From positions 1 through 64,000 of the forward strand of contig CALXSJ010000006.1 of NCBI GenBank assembly GCA_944391115.1: a stretch of 64,000 bases of DNA, read 5' to 3'. A model generated the notes under the pieces. It was not told where the DNA came from, searched no databases, and saw only the letters and a program-made list of their open reading frames with translations. How positions within the stretch are numbered: position 1 is the stretch's first letter; each line of letters begins with the position of its first letter. The translations under genes were made by a program, and so were the position numbers. This document shows positions 43,217 through 52,564 of this stretch, piece after piece. The DNA is from an uncultured Victivallales bacterium (lineage in GTDB: Bacteria > Verrucomicrobiota > Lentisphaeria > Victivallales > UBA1829).

Positions 43217-45556
43217 ATGATCAAGCTTCTGATTCCCTCCGGAAAAGGAATATTTCCAATTGCGGCAAAGGAGTTTTCCGCTTATTATCAGAAAATCACC
43301 GGCACGGAGATTGAAATACTCACCGCGGAGGATGATCGATCCTCGGATCTGATCGTATTCGGCTCCGATGCGGAGAATCCTTTTGTCCTGAATGAAATCC
43401 TGTCCGGGCGACTGCCTCATCTTCCGATCCGGACCGGCACGGATGATTACAGTATCATTTCCGGATCCGGCGGGACCCGCCGCTTTCTGTTCTTTGCCGG
43501 CGGCCGTCCGAGGGCCCTTCTTTACAGCATTTACGACTATTTTGAACGGTTTGCCGGATGTGCCTATTTCTGGGACGGCGACCGGATCGAGACCCGGGAC
43601 ACCCTGCCGCTTTCCGGCATTCATGTGGCGGAATCTCCGCATTTCCAGTATCGCGGCACCCGCTATTTTGCACACCGGAGCCTGGAGCGCTTCCAGGCGG
43701 AACACTGGGATTTTCCCCAGTGGAAGCAGGAGATCGACTGGCTTCTGAAGAAACGCTTCAATCTGTTCATGCTCCGCATCGGGCTGGATGATCTTTTTCA
43801 GAAAGCGTTTCCGGATCTGGTTGATTACCCCGTCTGGAAAGTTCCGGAAACCATCGAAGGCAGTTATGATGACCGAGATCTCTTCTGGAAACTTCAATAC
43901 CGTGCGGAACTGCGGAAAAAAATACTCGACTACGCCTTTGAGCGGGATCTGATGCATCCGGAAGATGTCGGCACCATGACGCACTGGTATTCCAGAACCC
44001 CGAAGGCCTTTCTGGAGGCGGTCCGTCCGGATTTTCTTCCGCAGTCAACGGCAGGCTACTCCGATCCGACCGGACGCGTCTGGGATATCCGCCAGGACGG
44101 GAATCTGGAGCGTTATTTCCATTTGACGGAGACCCATATCCGCGCTTATGGAAAGCCGGAACTCTTTCATACCATAGGACTTGCCGAACGCCGCTGTTAC
44201 CAGGACCCGGAGGCGAATCATGCCATGAAACGCTATACCCTCCGCCGGATTATCCGCCGTCTGCGCAGCAGCTGGCCGAATGCGCCGCTCCTGATCGCCA
44301 GCTGGGATTTCTGCATGTACTGGACGCCGGACGAGGTGCGCGAGCTTTTGAAGGAACTGGATCCTGCCAACACTCTGATTTTCGATTATACCAGTGACAC
44401 GACAAACGATTACAACAATTTCACCAACTGGGGAGTGCTCGGAAAATTTCCCTGGATTTTCGGAATCTTCCACGCCTTTGAATCGAACGCGGACATCCGC
44501 GGGGATTATGCGACGATTGCGCGCCGCCTTGAAACCGCTGCCGGTGATCCGTTCTGCAAAGGCATGGTGCTCTGGCCGGAAAATGCGCATGCCGACACGC
44601 TGATGCTGGAATATGTCGCGGCGAATGCCTGGAATCCTTCCCTGCGGAGGATTTCCGATTTCCTGCCGGAGTTCTGCCGGAAACGCTATGCTTCGGAAGA
44701 ACGCGGGGAGATGTCCGGGATATGGCTCCGTGCGCTTCCGATCATTCAGATGCGTTTTTTCATCGGGCCCCAGACGGATCATGCCGCGCTTCTCGGGGAG
44801 AACATTTTCCGCGTCATCATGTACGACATGTATTCCACTCTGAATTACGACAATCTGAAAGTTCACTCCTGGTACAGGAAAACAACGGAGGAGGCGGCGA
44901 AAGGGATTCCGGAGTTTTTTGCGTTGCTCGCCTCCCGGGCGGAAAAGCCGCTTTCGGAATTTGCGCGGAGAGATCTGATGGATCTGGCGAAAATGTGCTG
45001 CGGACGCGTGCTCCACTGCATGATGTCCCGTCTGCCGCTCTTTCTGGAGGAGTGGCGGAACCTGAAGCGCGGGAAGGATTTTCTGGACGGAATTCTGGAG
45101 GATATGGAGACGTTCTACCGTCTGACGGCGCGCCTTCTGGAAGCCTGCGAAGAGTTTTCCCTGAATCACTCCCTGAAGCGTCTGGAAAACGCCAGGGAAT
45201 GCAATCCGGACTTTGAAAAAACATTAAAGGCGAATGCCTCCAACGGATACTGCCGAACTTACATTTTTGAACTGTTTTCCGCACTTTATCTCCCTGAGTT
45301 CAAAGTATATGCGAAGTTCATTCAGGAAAAGACGGCGGCCGGGGATCATACCGCGTTTGTCCGCCCGGACCGGTTTGACACCGAACAGGAAAGAATCGCG
45401 GAGGAATTCCGGAAAACTCCGCTGCGCTGTTATGCTCCTGACATTCAGGCGGCGCGGCAGGAGCTCCCGGATACTTTGAAGAGACTGAATCTCTGCTCCT
45501 CTCGTCTGTTGAACGCACAGTCTTCCGCGGAAAAAAGAACCACCACCTTATTTTGA
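43217..45556 (+). CDS. GH89-like (alpha-N-acetylglucosaminidase-type) protein
   Basis: 779 residues from ATG 43217 (GGGAGCAAGGAAA ahead); an upstream TTG at 43202 is less likely. No signal peptide. The small N-terminal alpha/beta domain (PIAAKEFSAYYQKITGTEIEI, RPRALLYSIYDYFERFAGC) is shared by GH89, GH67 and DUF4838 proteins. The barrel starts at HFQYRGTRYFAH with WDFPQWKQEIDWLLKKRFNL, closely GH89-like, and continues with HTIGLAERRCYQDPE, LIASWDFCMYWTP and FPWIFGIFHAFESNADIRG. The C-terminus is helical. Catalytic Glu assignments are not certain. Cytosolic location would be unusual for GH89. It is followed after 12 bases by a GntR/LacI regulator. Confidence 0.65.
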   Translation: MIKLLIPSGKGIFPIAAKEFSAYYQKITGTEIEILTAEDDRSSDLIVFGSDAENPFVLNEILSGRLPHLPIRTGTDDYSIISGSGGTRRFLFFAGGRPRALLYSIYDYFERFAGCAYFWDGDRIETRDTLPLSGIHVAESPHFQYRGTRYFAHRSLERFQAEHWDFPQWKQEIDWLLKKRFNLFMLRIGLDDLFQKAFPDLVDYPVWKVPETIEGSYDDRDLFWKLQYRAELRKKILDYAFERDLMHPEDVGTMTHWYSRTPKAFLEAVRPDFLPQSTAGYSDPTGRVWDIRQDGNLERYFHLTETHIRAYGKPELFHTIGLAERRCYQDPEANHAMKRYTLRRIIRRLRSSWPNAPLLIASWDFCMYWTPDEVRELLKELDPANTLIFDYTSDTTNDYNNFTNWGVLGKFPWIFGIFHAFESNADIRGDYATIARRLETAAGDPFCKGMVLWPENAHADTLMLEYVAANAWNPSLRRISDFLPEFCRKRYASEERGEMSGIWLRALPIIQMRFFIGPQTDHAALLGENIFRVIMYDMYSTLNYDNLKVHSWYRKTTEEAAKGIPEFFALLASRAEKPLSEFARRDLMDLAKMCCGRVLHCMMSRLPLFLEEWRNLKRGKDFLDGILEDMETFYRLTARLLEACEEFSLNHSLKRLENARECNPDFEKTLKANASNGYCRTYIFELFSALYLPEFKVYAKFIQEKTAAGDHTAFVRPDRFDTEQERIAEEFRKTPLRCYAPDIQAARQELPDTLKRLNLCSSRLLNAQSSAEKRTTTLF

Positions 45557-45568
45557 GGCGACAGGCAA

Positions 45569-46609
45569 ATGGGATATCGGGAAATTGCGGATGAGCTGGA
45601 ACGGGAAATTGCGTCGGGCGCTCTTCCCCTCGGTTCCAATGTGCCATCCCGGCGGGAGATCTGCGAACGTTTCGGCGTCAGCAACGTGACGGCCGCGCGG
45701 GTTCATGACGAATTGTCGGCGCGGAATCTGGTTCTCAAGATCCGCGGCTCCGGCGTGGAGGTTCTGGGCCCTTTCATTCCTCCTGCCCTGAAAGCGGTTT
45801 ATCCGAAGATCAGGACGCTTTCTTTTCTTCACAATGTCAAAAGCGGCGCTCTCCGCGCCACACAGGGGCCGATCTCGGAATATTTGAAGCGGGAATCTGA
45901 AAAACGGGGCGTGGAATACCGCGCGGAATACGGGGAAATGATTCCTTATGCGGGTGTCCGCAAGGCGCTGAAGTCGCAGGACCCGTCCCATGCCTATGTC
46001 ATCAGCGTCCAGAATGCGCCGCCGGACAAGGTTCCGGCGAGTTACCTTTATCTGATGAATCCGAACATTCAGACCGTGCTTCTCGACGGAATCGCTCCCC
46101 AGAGCTACTGTGTGCTGGCAGACAATCACGCGGGCATGGCGGAACTTGTGAAGTATGTCTCCTCGCGGGGATGCCGCAGCGTTCTGTATGTGAATCACTT
46201 TTACTCTCTGGGGAACTGCAATGCGTCGGAGCGTTTCCACGCATGCCGGAGCGCGTGTCTGGCCGGCGGAATCAAATTCCGCGTGATTGATTCCGGCAGT
46301 TACAAGGAGATTCTGACGCTTCTTGCTTCCGCCGGGGCCCCGGATGCGGTCATGTGCTCCCAGGATTCGGTGGCGGTCCGTTTGATCCGGATGCTGGATC
46401 AGGAAGGCTTCCGGAAATATCCGCTGATTACCGGTTTTGACGGATTTTCCGTGATCGGTTCCGATCCGCGCATTGCAACCGTCCGCGTCAATCGTGTGAA
46501 GATGGCGGAGATCGCTGTCAGTATTATTTTTACAAAGCCCTTGAAACCTGTTATTTATGATATTTTCAGAATACCGGGGACATTGATTCCGGCTCAAATA
46601 TCAAACTGA
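45569..46609 (+). CDS. GntR-HTH regulator with LacI-type sensor
   Basis: 346 residues. Winged helix in residues 1-65 (YREIADELEREIASGALPLG, SRREICERFGVSNVTAARVH, LVLKIRGSGVEV). The LacI-type sensor follows (LRATQGPISEYLKRESEKRG, LADNHAGMAELVKYVSSRGC, DAVMCSQDSVAVRLIRML, YPLITGFDGFSVIGSDP), a complete type I binding fold. It is 12 bases after the GH89-like gene and 16 bases before the LamG/GH123-like gene. It thus links a cytosolic cassette to the secreted one behind it and may control both, through the palindrome at 43177-43188. Confidence 0.86.
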   Translation: MGYREIADELEREIASGALPLGSNVPSRREICERFGVSNVTAARVHDELSARNLVLKIRGSGVEVLGPFIPPALKAVYPKIRTLSFLHNVKSGALRATQGPISEYLKRESEKRGVEYRAEYGEMIPYAGVRKALKSQDPSHAYVISVQNAPPDKVPASYLYLMNPNIQTVLLDGIAPQSYCVLADNHAGMAELVKYVSSRGCRSVLYVNHFYSLGNCNASERFHACRSACLAGGIKFRVIDSGSYKEILTLLASAGAPDAVMCSQDSVAVRLIRMLDQEGFRKYPLITGFDGFSVIGSDPRIATVRVNRVKMAEIAVSIIFTKPLKPVIYDIFRIPGTLIPAQISN

Positions 46610-46625
46610 TGGAAAGGAGATGGTC

Positions 46626-49253
46626 ATGAAAAAGGAAGCGGCATCTTTTCTTGTCCTTCTGCTGACGGGAGTTCTGCATGCGGCCGGAATCCCTGTTCCG
46701 GTGTTTGAAACAACCTTCCGGACCGATGCTTCCGGGCGGCTTCTGGACAACACGCCGGATCCGGTGACAGGAAAACTCACGCCCGGAGCGGCAATCAGAA
46801 AGAGTGCGATCGGCAATGTGCTGGAACTGGAGGGCAAGCTCAACAACGGAGCTGTTTTCAACTCGGCTCCGAAACTGCTTCTGCCCGATAAATTCACCAT
46901 TTCCGGCTGGGTATGGTTCCGGAATGCCCCGGATCCCGGCGGGGAGCGTCCCTACCGCGTTTACACCTTTTTCTTCCGCGGTGAGCAGCAGAGAATCTGC
47001 ATGAGCGATTGTGTCTCCACACAGTTCTCCGCCGACGGGGAATTCTTCACTTTGAGAACTCCCCCGAAAACGATTTCGCCGAATGCCTGGACGCATCTTG
47101 CCTACTGCTACTCCGTTCCGGAAGGGAAGCATTATCTTTACGTCAACGGCGTAAAACAGGCGGAACGCACCGCCAGCGTCATAAAAAAACGCATTCCCCC
47201 GTTTCCGATTCCCAATAACGCGCCGCTGCAGTTCGGGTCCCTGGGATATTTCTTTCCGCTGAAGGGATGCATTGCGCGTCCCCGTGTTTATCCGGAAACC
47301 ATGACGCCGGAACAGATCATTGCAGGGGAACAGGATATGGTCCGTCTTCTGCTTGCGGATCTGGAGCGGCGCAGCGCCGCCATCCCCGGCACGGAAGAGC
47401 TCCGCACAAAGCTCCGGCGAATCATGGAACAGGCGGTGATCCCTCTGAATGTCCTGCCCGGGTTTTATGCGGAACTGGAACGGTTTCAGAAGGTTCAGAA
47501 ACTCAGGAAGAACGCGGGGACAGGTGGTGCGCCTCTCATTTACAGCGTCGTTGATCCCATGGAACCGGACATTTTCTACCGGGACAGCGATCTGCCGGAA
47601 AGCGGCCGGAACGGAACAATCCGGATTGCCGCCGCGCGGAATGAATACGAACCGGCCTCCTTCCTGGTCAAAGCTCTGTCTGAACTCAAACGTGTGCTTC
47701 CTGTCGTGGAGGAACTGAAACGGCGGGACGGAGTTTCCATTCCGCCTTCCGCAATCGACATCCGGCTGGTCAAGCAAATTGTTGTCGCGGGGCGGACCCT
47801 CAGCCCGAATGTTCTGATCCATGATGACAAATTGCTGAAGGTTGACCCGCTGAAGATGGAGATGTCTCTCCGGCTTTCCAAACCGGAAGGTGTGCGTTAC
47901 CACAATGTTACGGCGAAAACGCCGGTTGTGCTTCCGAAAAGGGAGCAGACCGCGGAAAAATTCCCGGTTTATGACGCAAAGCAGCTGCAGGCTCTGGATT
48001 TGCAGCCGGGCGTGACGCAGCAGTTCTGGCTGACGCTGAAAACGACTCCGGACATGCAGCCGGGTCTCTACTCGTCCCGGATCCGTCTGACGGCGGACGG
48101 AACGACCCTCTGTTTCATTCCTCTCAAAGTCCGGATCCTGCCGTTCTCGCTTCCGGACCCCAAAACCAACTATGATCCGTCCCGCGAATTTACAACCTCG
48201 GTCTATTTTTTCGACACAGCCGACAGCGGAACCGATGCGGGACGCGACGGCGCAATCAACTATGTCATGCCGCTGAGCGGAAAACAGTTTCAGGCCTGTC
48301 TGAAAAATCTCCGGGAGCATGGGATCCGGCATCCGACCATCATCATGGGAAACTGGTTTCCCGGATGGAATTCCTGGGTGAAACCGCAGGCCCCCCGCGT
48401 TTATCCGGATGCGGAGTTGATGAAACAGCGGATGAAAGAACGGATCGCAATGCTGAAAGAGGCGGGATTTCCGTTGAGACCGCTCTATCTTCATACCGGA
48501 GGAAATGTCGGATTCCGTGAATTTTACGATCGGAAGCAGCACCGGGAACTCCTCCGGAAATTCCTTGCCGAGGGCACTGCGTTCTATCGGGAGCTTCTCG
48601 GACATGACGAGATTTATCATTACGGACTGGATGAGGCGGAGGATGAGCGTCTCCGGAAGGAATTCGAGGTCTGGGAGGATATGCGCGCGATGAACGCGAA
48701 AGTCTATACGACGCTCAAGGCCGCGAACATTCCTCTGGTTGCCGGAAAAGTGGACGTTGCCGTTGCCGTGCACAAGCCGGAAAAAAGCAATGCGAAACTG
48801 ATGCACGACAACGGGGGGCGTCTCTGGGTCTATGCCCAGCCGTTTGCCTCGCAGGCCTCCGCTTATCCTCACCGCAAAGGATACGGATACGGAGTTTATT
48901 TTGCCGATTACGACGGAATCTGCAATTACAGCTTCAATCACTGGGACTGGAGGACGATTCCCTGGGACATGCACAATCAGAACCGCTTCTATTATGCAAT
49001 GCCGACCGCGGACGGCATCATCGACACTCCCGGCTGGGAGGGATACCGCGAAGGAATCGACGATGTCCGCTATGCTACGAAACTCCGTCAGGAGATTCTC
49101 CGCGCAGGATCCGATCCCCGGAAAAAGGAGACGGCGGAAAAGGCGTCTTGCTTTCTGGATTCCGTCCGGATCGACACCATGGAATTCGATCCGGCATGGA
49201 CACGGCTGCAGATCATTGACTTTATTCTGGATCTTACGGAGGAGCAGAAATGA
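46626..49253 (+). CDS. Secreted LamG plus GH123/DUF4091-like protein
   Basis: 875 residues from ATG 46626 (AAGGAG six bases upstream; ATG 46620 is too close). Signal peptide MKKEAASFLVLLLTGVLHAAG. Residues about 30-235 are a concanavalin-like LamG domain (KFTISGWVWFRN, AWTHLAYCYSVPEGKHYLYV). From about 300 comes a GH123/DUF4091-like region: an N-terminal sandwich (AARNEYEPASFLVKAL), a barrel with HYGLDEAEDER holding the Asp669-Glu670 pair expected of GH123 enzymes, and the C-terminal WEGYREGIDDVRYATKL. GH123 cleaves beta-N-acetylgalactosaminides by substrate-assisted catalysis; here that activity is an inference. The stop overlaps the CBM9-like gene by four bases. Confidence 0.77.
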   Translation: MKKEAASFLVLLLTGVLHAAGIPVPVFETTFRTDASGRLLDNTPDPVTGKLTPGAAIRKSAIGNVLELEGKLNNGAVFNSAPKLLLPDKFTISGWVWFRNAPDPGGERPYRVYTFFFRGEQQRICMSDCVSTQFSADGEFFTLRTPPKTISPNAWTHLAYCYSVPEGKHYLYVNGVKQAERTASVIKKRIPPFPIPNNAPLQFGSLGYFFPLKGCIARPRVYPETMTPEQIIAGEQDMVRLLLADLERRSAAIPGTEELRTKLRRIMEQAVIPLNVLPGFYAELERFQKVQKLRKNAGTGGAPLIYSVVDPMEPDIFYRDSDLPESGRNGTIRIAAARNEYEPASFLVKALSELKRVLPVVEELKRRDGVSIPPSAIDIRLVKQIVVAGRTLSPNVLIHDDKLLKVDPLKMEMSLRLSKPEGVRYHNVTAKTPVVLPKREQTAEKFPVYDAKQLQALDLQPGVTQQFWLTLKTTPDMQPGLYSSRIRLTADGTTLCFIPLKVRILPFSLPDPKTNYDPSREFTTSVYFFDTADSGTDAGRDGAINYVMPLSGKQFQACLKNLREHGIRHPTIIMGNWFPGWNSWVKPQAPRVYPDAELMKQRMKERIAMLKEAGFPLRPLYLHTGGNVGFREFYDRKQHRELLRKFLAEGTAFYRELLGHDEIYHYGLDEAEDERLRKEFEVWEDMRAMNAKVYTTLKAANIPLVAGKVDVAVAVHKPEKSNAKLMHDNGGRLWVYAQPFASQASAYPHRKGYGYGVYFADYDGICNYSFNHWDWRTIPWDMHNQNRFYYAMPTADGIIDTPGWEGYREGIDDVRYATKLRQEILRAGSDPRKKETAEKASCFLDSVRIDTMEFDPAWTRLQIIDFILDLTEEQK

Positions 49254-50233
49254 CAAAACACATTCTTCTTGTATTGATAACGGGCGTTTTCTTCCTGCCG
49301 GCGCCGCTTCTTCCCGCTTCCGAACTGCGCACTGCCGCCGCTTCCTTCTCCGAACTTTCTCCGGAACTGGACGGTGAAATCGAGCGGGATCCCGCATGGA
49401 GCGGAATCCCGTGGTCGCGGGAACTGTTTTATCTGCACCGCAGGAAACAGCCTCCGGTCAACGCCACCCGCTTCAAAACGCTCTATACCGGCGACGCCCT
49501 TTATTTCGCGGTGGAGTGCCGCGAGCAGGATATCTCCAAGCTGAAACGGATTTACAACTTCGGAGAATTCTGGAACTATGACAATCTGGAGCTTTTCCTT
49601 CAGCCGAAGGAGAAGGAACTGATGCAGCTGGTCGGCAACTACGAAGGAATGAAGCAGAATATTGTCGCGCGGGACGTCGCGAGGCGGACGGGATACAAAA
49701 CCTCCTGGCTCTGTGCGGCCAAGCTCGGCGGAGACCGCTGGTATCTGGAAATCTGCGTTCCGTTTTATCTGCTCGGCGTCGTTCCGGACCGCGGCGATGT
49801 TTCCATGCCGTTCAATCTGTGCCGCAATTCCGTCAGCGCCTCGGAGCGTTCCACCTGGTCCTTCCAGAGCGGGAGTTTCAACAATGTGAAAGACTTCGGA
49901 CGCCTTGTCCTTCGGAAGGCGCCGGAGAACAGGCGGAGCGCTTTGCGACAGGCGCTCTCCCGGCCTCACTGGAGCGCTCTGGAGGAGCGCTGGCTGGCAA
50001 TCCGGAACGATCCCGCCTGGAAACCGGTTTTTGATCGGAATCCCCGGGAATATGCCGAACTGATGCGGTATGACCGGAAAAGAATGCGGGAACCTGATTA
50101 TGCGGCGCGTTTTTACGGGAACCTTTCCCGGCTTGAAACATATTCCGGAAAGCTGCGGACGGAAAAGCGGGAAAGAATCCTGAAGCGTCTTTTTGAAGAA
50201 ACCGGTCATGAAGCGCAGGGAGGCATGCCATGA
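49250..50233 (+). CDS. Secreted CBM9-like carbohydrate-binding protein
   Basis: 327 residues; signal peptide MTKHILLVLITGVFFLPAPL. One CBM9-like domain fills residues about 28-215 (LSPELDGEIERDPAWSGIPW is the family opening, then TLYTGDALYFAVECREQD, YDNLELFLQPKEKELMQLVG, WYLEICVPFYLLGV). The rest is a charged helical tail. No catalytic domain is present, so it is a stand-alone glycan-binding protein. In the three DUF4838 proteins the same kind of module is fused to the enzyme. It is joined by 4-base ATGA overlaps to the GH123-like gene before it and the pseudopilin gene after it. Confidence 0.82.
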   Translation: MTKHILLVLITGVFFLPAPLLPASELRTAAASFSELSPELDGEIERDPAWSGIPWSRELFYLHRRKQPPVNATRFKTLYTGDALYFAVECREQDISKLKRIYNFGEFWNYDNLELFLQPKEKELMQLVGNYEGMKQNIVARDVARRTGYKTSWLCAAKLGGDRWYLEICVPFYLLGVVPDRGDVSMPFNLCRNSVSASERSTWSFQSGSFNNVKDFGRLVLRKAPENRRSALRQALSRPHWSALEERWLAIRNDPAWKPVFDRNPREYAELMRYDRKRMREPDYAARFYGNLSRLETYSGKLRTEKRERILKRLFEETGHEAQGGMP

Positions 50234-50988
50234 GACAATACGGGAAACGGCCTGACGGGAGTCAGGGGCGGAGTTTTACATTGGTGGAGCTCCTGGTCGT
50301 GATTGCGATCATCGCAACGCTTGCGGGGATGCTTCTTCCCGCCTTGAAGAGAGCACGCGAGACGGCGCAGAATACGCAATGTCTGTCGCAGGTCCGGCAG
50401 ATCGTCATGGGCGGACTTCACAGCTACGCGAACGATTATAATGACTGGGGATTCGCATGGGCGTGGGTCATGCTGCCCTCCTCGGGTTATCCGCCGGAAT
50501 GTTCCTGGATCTTTCGTCTGGGCGTGAAAAACGTGTATGCTCCCAACGGACAGGGGTATCTTCCCTGGCGTGCGGGCGCCCCGAAAAAAGGTCTGCTCTT
50601 CTGCCCGGCGGGGGTCGCCGCCGCCACCATTTCCTTTGCTGTCACCTATACCATCAATGAAGGTCTGCATTCCAGCAAGGGATATGGCTCGGACGGAGGA
50701 CCGACGGGAATTCAGCGCGATGTGGACGGGACGGCGCGGAACAATCTGTTCCGCATGAGCTCCCTGCGTTTTCCCTCCGCGGTTTCCTGGGTTCTGGATT
50801 CCTCGGATTATTCGAATGCCACGCAGTGGGCGCCTCATCCCGGCTGCAGTTTCAACGCCGGGATCGTGGACGGACACGCGCAGCATTTCGGAAAGAATGT
50901 TTTTGCGCCGGGACAATTGAATCCCGCGACAAAAAAATATACCCTGAACACGTCGCTGGAAGTCAAACGGGAGCCCTTCTCCAAGTAG
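50230..50988 (+). CDS. Pseudopilin-like protein, H-X9-DG type
   Basis: 252 residues. A 15-residue leader precedes [20 protein letters not shown]; residue -1 is Ser. Landmarks: LLPALKRARETAQNTQ, Cys with the Asn position changed to Gln (QCLSQVRQIV), Cys-Pro (LLFCPAGVAA) and PHPGCSFNAGIVDGH, in which ten residues separate His and Asp-Gly. The start overlaps the stop of the CBM9-like gene (ATGA), so translation is coupled along the chain GH123-like, CBM9-like, pseudopilin. It is the last gene of this operon; the convergent GH28-like gene ends at 51070. Confidence 0.85.
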   Translation: MRQYGKRPDGSQGRSFTLVELLVVIAIIATLAGMLLPALKRARETAQNTQCLSQVRQIVMGGLHSYANDYNDWGFAWAWVMLPSSGYPPECSWIFRLGVKNVYAPNGQGYLPWRAGAPKKGLLFCPAGVAAATISFAVTYTINEGLHSSKGYGSDGGPTGIQRDVDGTARNNLFRMSSLRFPSAVSWVLDSSDYSNATQWAPHPGCSFNAGIVDGHAQHFGKNVFAPGQLNPATKKYTLNTSLEVKREPFSK

Positions 50989-51069
50989 AGCGCGTCTTGC
51001 AGACCCGGCGGGAAAAGAAGGTGCGTGTTTTCTGCCCGCAGCGGGAGAGGGGCGGGACGCATATGCGCT

Positions 51070-52416
51070 TCAGATTTTCCGCAGCCTGACGTCGGAACCG
51101 AGCACGCGGACATCCCCTTTGCAGAGGAACTCCGCATCCTCCCGTTCCGGAATGGAACCGGACAGGCGGATTGCGGCGGATCGGCCGGGCTGCGCTTCCA
51201 CGAGCACTCCGCCGGCGCCCTTGAATGTCGTGCCGCTGAAGAGAATTTTTGTCGTCGGATACTGACCGGCGAGATAATCCCACAGATTCAGAAGAATCGT
51301 GGAGCGGTCCATGACGGAATTGATGATTTTCAGTGTGTCGCACGGGGTCCGGATTTCCGCAAGGGCGTCGATTCTGTTTTTGAAGAAGATGTTTTCCAGA
51401 ATGATGTCCGACTGGACCGGCATCCGGGCGCCGGGATAGACGCTCCTCGACCATTTGTCGTGATCGAAGGTCATGGAAAAGGCGCGCGTGCGCCGCTTTT
51501 CCAGAAAAATATCCCGGAAGTGAACATTGCGCACCCCGCAGCAGCAGGCACTGTTTTTCTGCACGAATTTCCACGGAATGCCGTCATGTTCCACGATTCC
51601 GGATTCATGCACGGGCGGCGTGCGGGAAATGCGCTCCAGTCCGTCGACGGGAAGATGGGCGTTATAGAGATTGCCGTTGCTGACGACCAGATCGGAGCGG
51701 CGGATCGGCATGTCCGGGCGCCAGTCGCTCCATGCGCCGCCGAGCATCCGGCAGAAAAAGCCCGTGGTGTCCGGCTGGTCCAGGTCATGGCAGTCTTCAA
51801 TCACGCCGTCCTCGATCCAGCCGAACTGCGGATTCGCATTCACATAGTCATGCGCGTTGAGCGCGATCGGATCGTCGAATGTCCGGAACATGCCGTGACG
51901 GATGGCGAATTTCCTGCCGCAACCGAGATGCACCGCATCCTTGCTTCCTTCAATGAAAAGATTTTCCAGCACGATGTTCTCGAAGGTGCAGACATGCAGG
52001 CAGAATCCGCGCGCCATCAGATCATGGCACGTGAAGTCGCGGACCGTCAGATTTTTTACAAAATGGAACCCGACGTGTCCGTTCATGCCGACAATGTCCT
52101 GATGCGTCAGTTCGCATCCGTTGACAATCAGACTGAGTCCTGTGACCCGGATGTTTTCATCCCAGACACCCGTATAGGCCCCTTTGTTGACAAGGGTGTA
52201 GCCGCAGGCGTTTTTCCGGCGGAGAAAGACCCCCGCTCCGAATTCAAGCGCAGTGTTGCTTCCGATCTTCAGGGGGCCGGAAAGATCATAGATTCCCGGT
52301 GCGTCGACCCGGACGGTTCCGGTCCGGTCGAGCGCCGCCTGCAGAGCCGCGGTATTGTGTTCCGGCGTTCCGGCGGGAGAGAATCCGAAGCAGGCGTCAT
52401 TGCATTTTTCCATCAT
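51070..52416 (-). CDS. GH28-like right-handed beta-helix protein
   Basis: 448 residues from ATG 52416, chosen for AAAGGA 7 bases upstream; a longer frame to 52806 would run through non-coding sequence. No signal peptide. The start NTAALQAALDRTGTVRVDAP is the usual opening of polygalacturonase/pectate-lyase-3-type helices, and later turns carry GSKDAVHLG and TFDDPIALNAHDY. The Asp181-Asp182 pair resembles the GH28 catalytic DD, whereas the family's GHG and RIK motifs are not clearly seen. It may be a GH28-type enzyme or a related helix lyase or epimerase. It is 148 bases downstream of the pseudopilin gene and probably acts in the cytosol. Confidence 0.7.
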   Translation of the reverse strand: MMEKCNDACFGFSPAGTPEHNTAALQAALDRTGTVRVDAPGIYDLSGPLKIGSNTALEFGAGVFLRRKNACGYTLVNKGAYTGVWDENIRVTGLSLIVNGCELTHQDIVGMNGHVGFHFVKNLTVRDFTCHDLMARGFCLHVCTFENIVLENLFIEGSKDAVHLGCGRKFAIRHGMFRTFDDPIALNAHDYVNANPQFGWIEDGVIEDCHDLDQPDTTGFFCRMLGGAWSDWRPDMPIRRSDLVVSNGNLYNAHLPVDGLERISRTPPVHESGIVEHDGIPWKFVQKNSACCCGVRNVHFRDIFLEKRRTRAFSMTFDHDKWSRSVYPGARMPVQSDIILENIFFKNRIDALAEIRTPCDTLKIINSVMDRSTILLNLWDYLAGQYPTTKILFSGTTFKGAGGVLVEAQPGRSAAIRLSGSIPEREDAEFLCKGDVRVLGSDVRLRKI

Positions 52417-52564
52417 TTTGTATCCTTTCTTAAAACTTGCCGTTTCCCGGAAACAGGCGCACAGGATGCGTGCCGCATCACGGGAAATCCGTTGCGAGAA
52501 CGGGAGAGTGTGTGATGAATGCATCGGGGAGATCCGCATCCCGGAGTGTTCCCGATGCGGTGGA

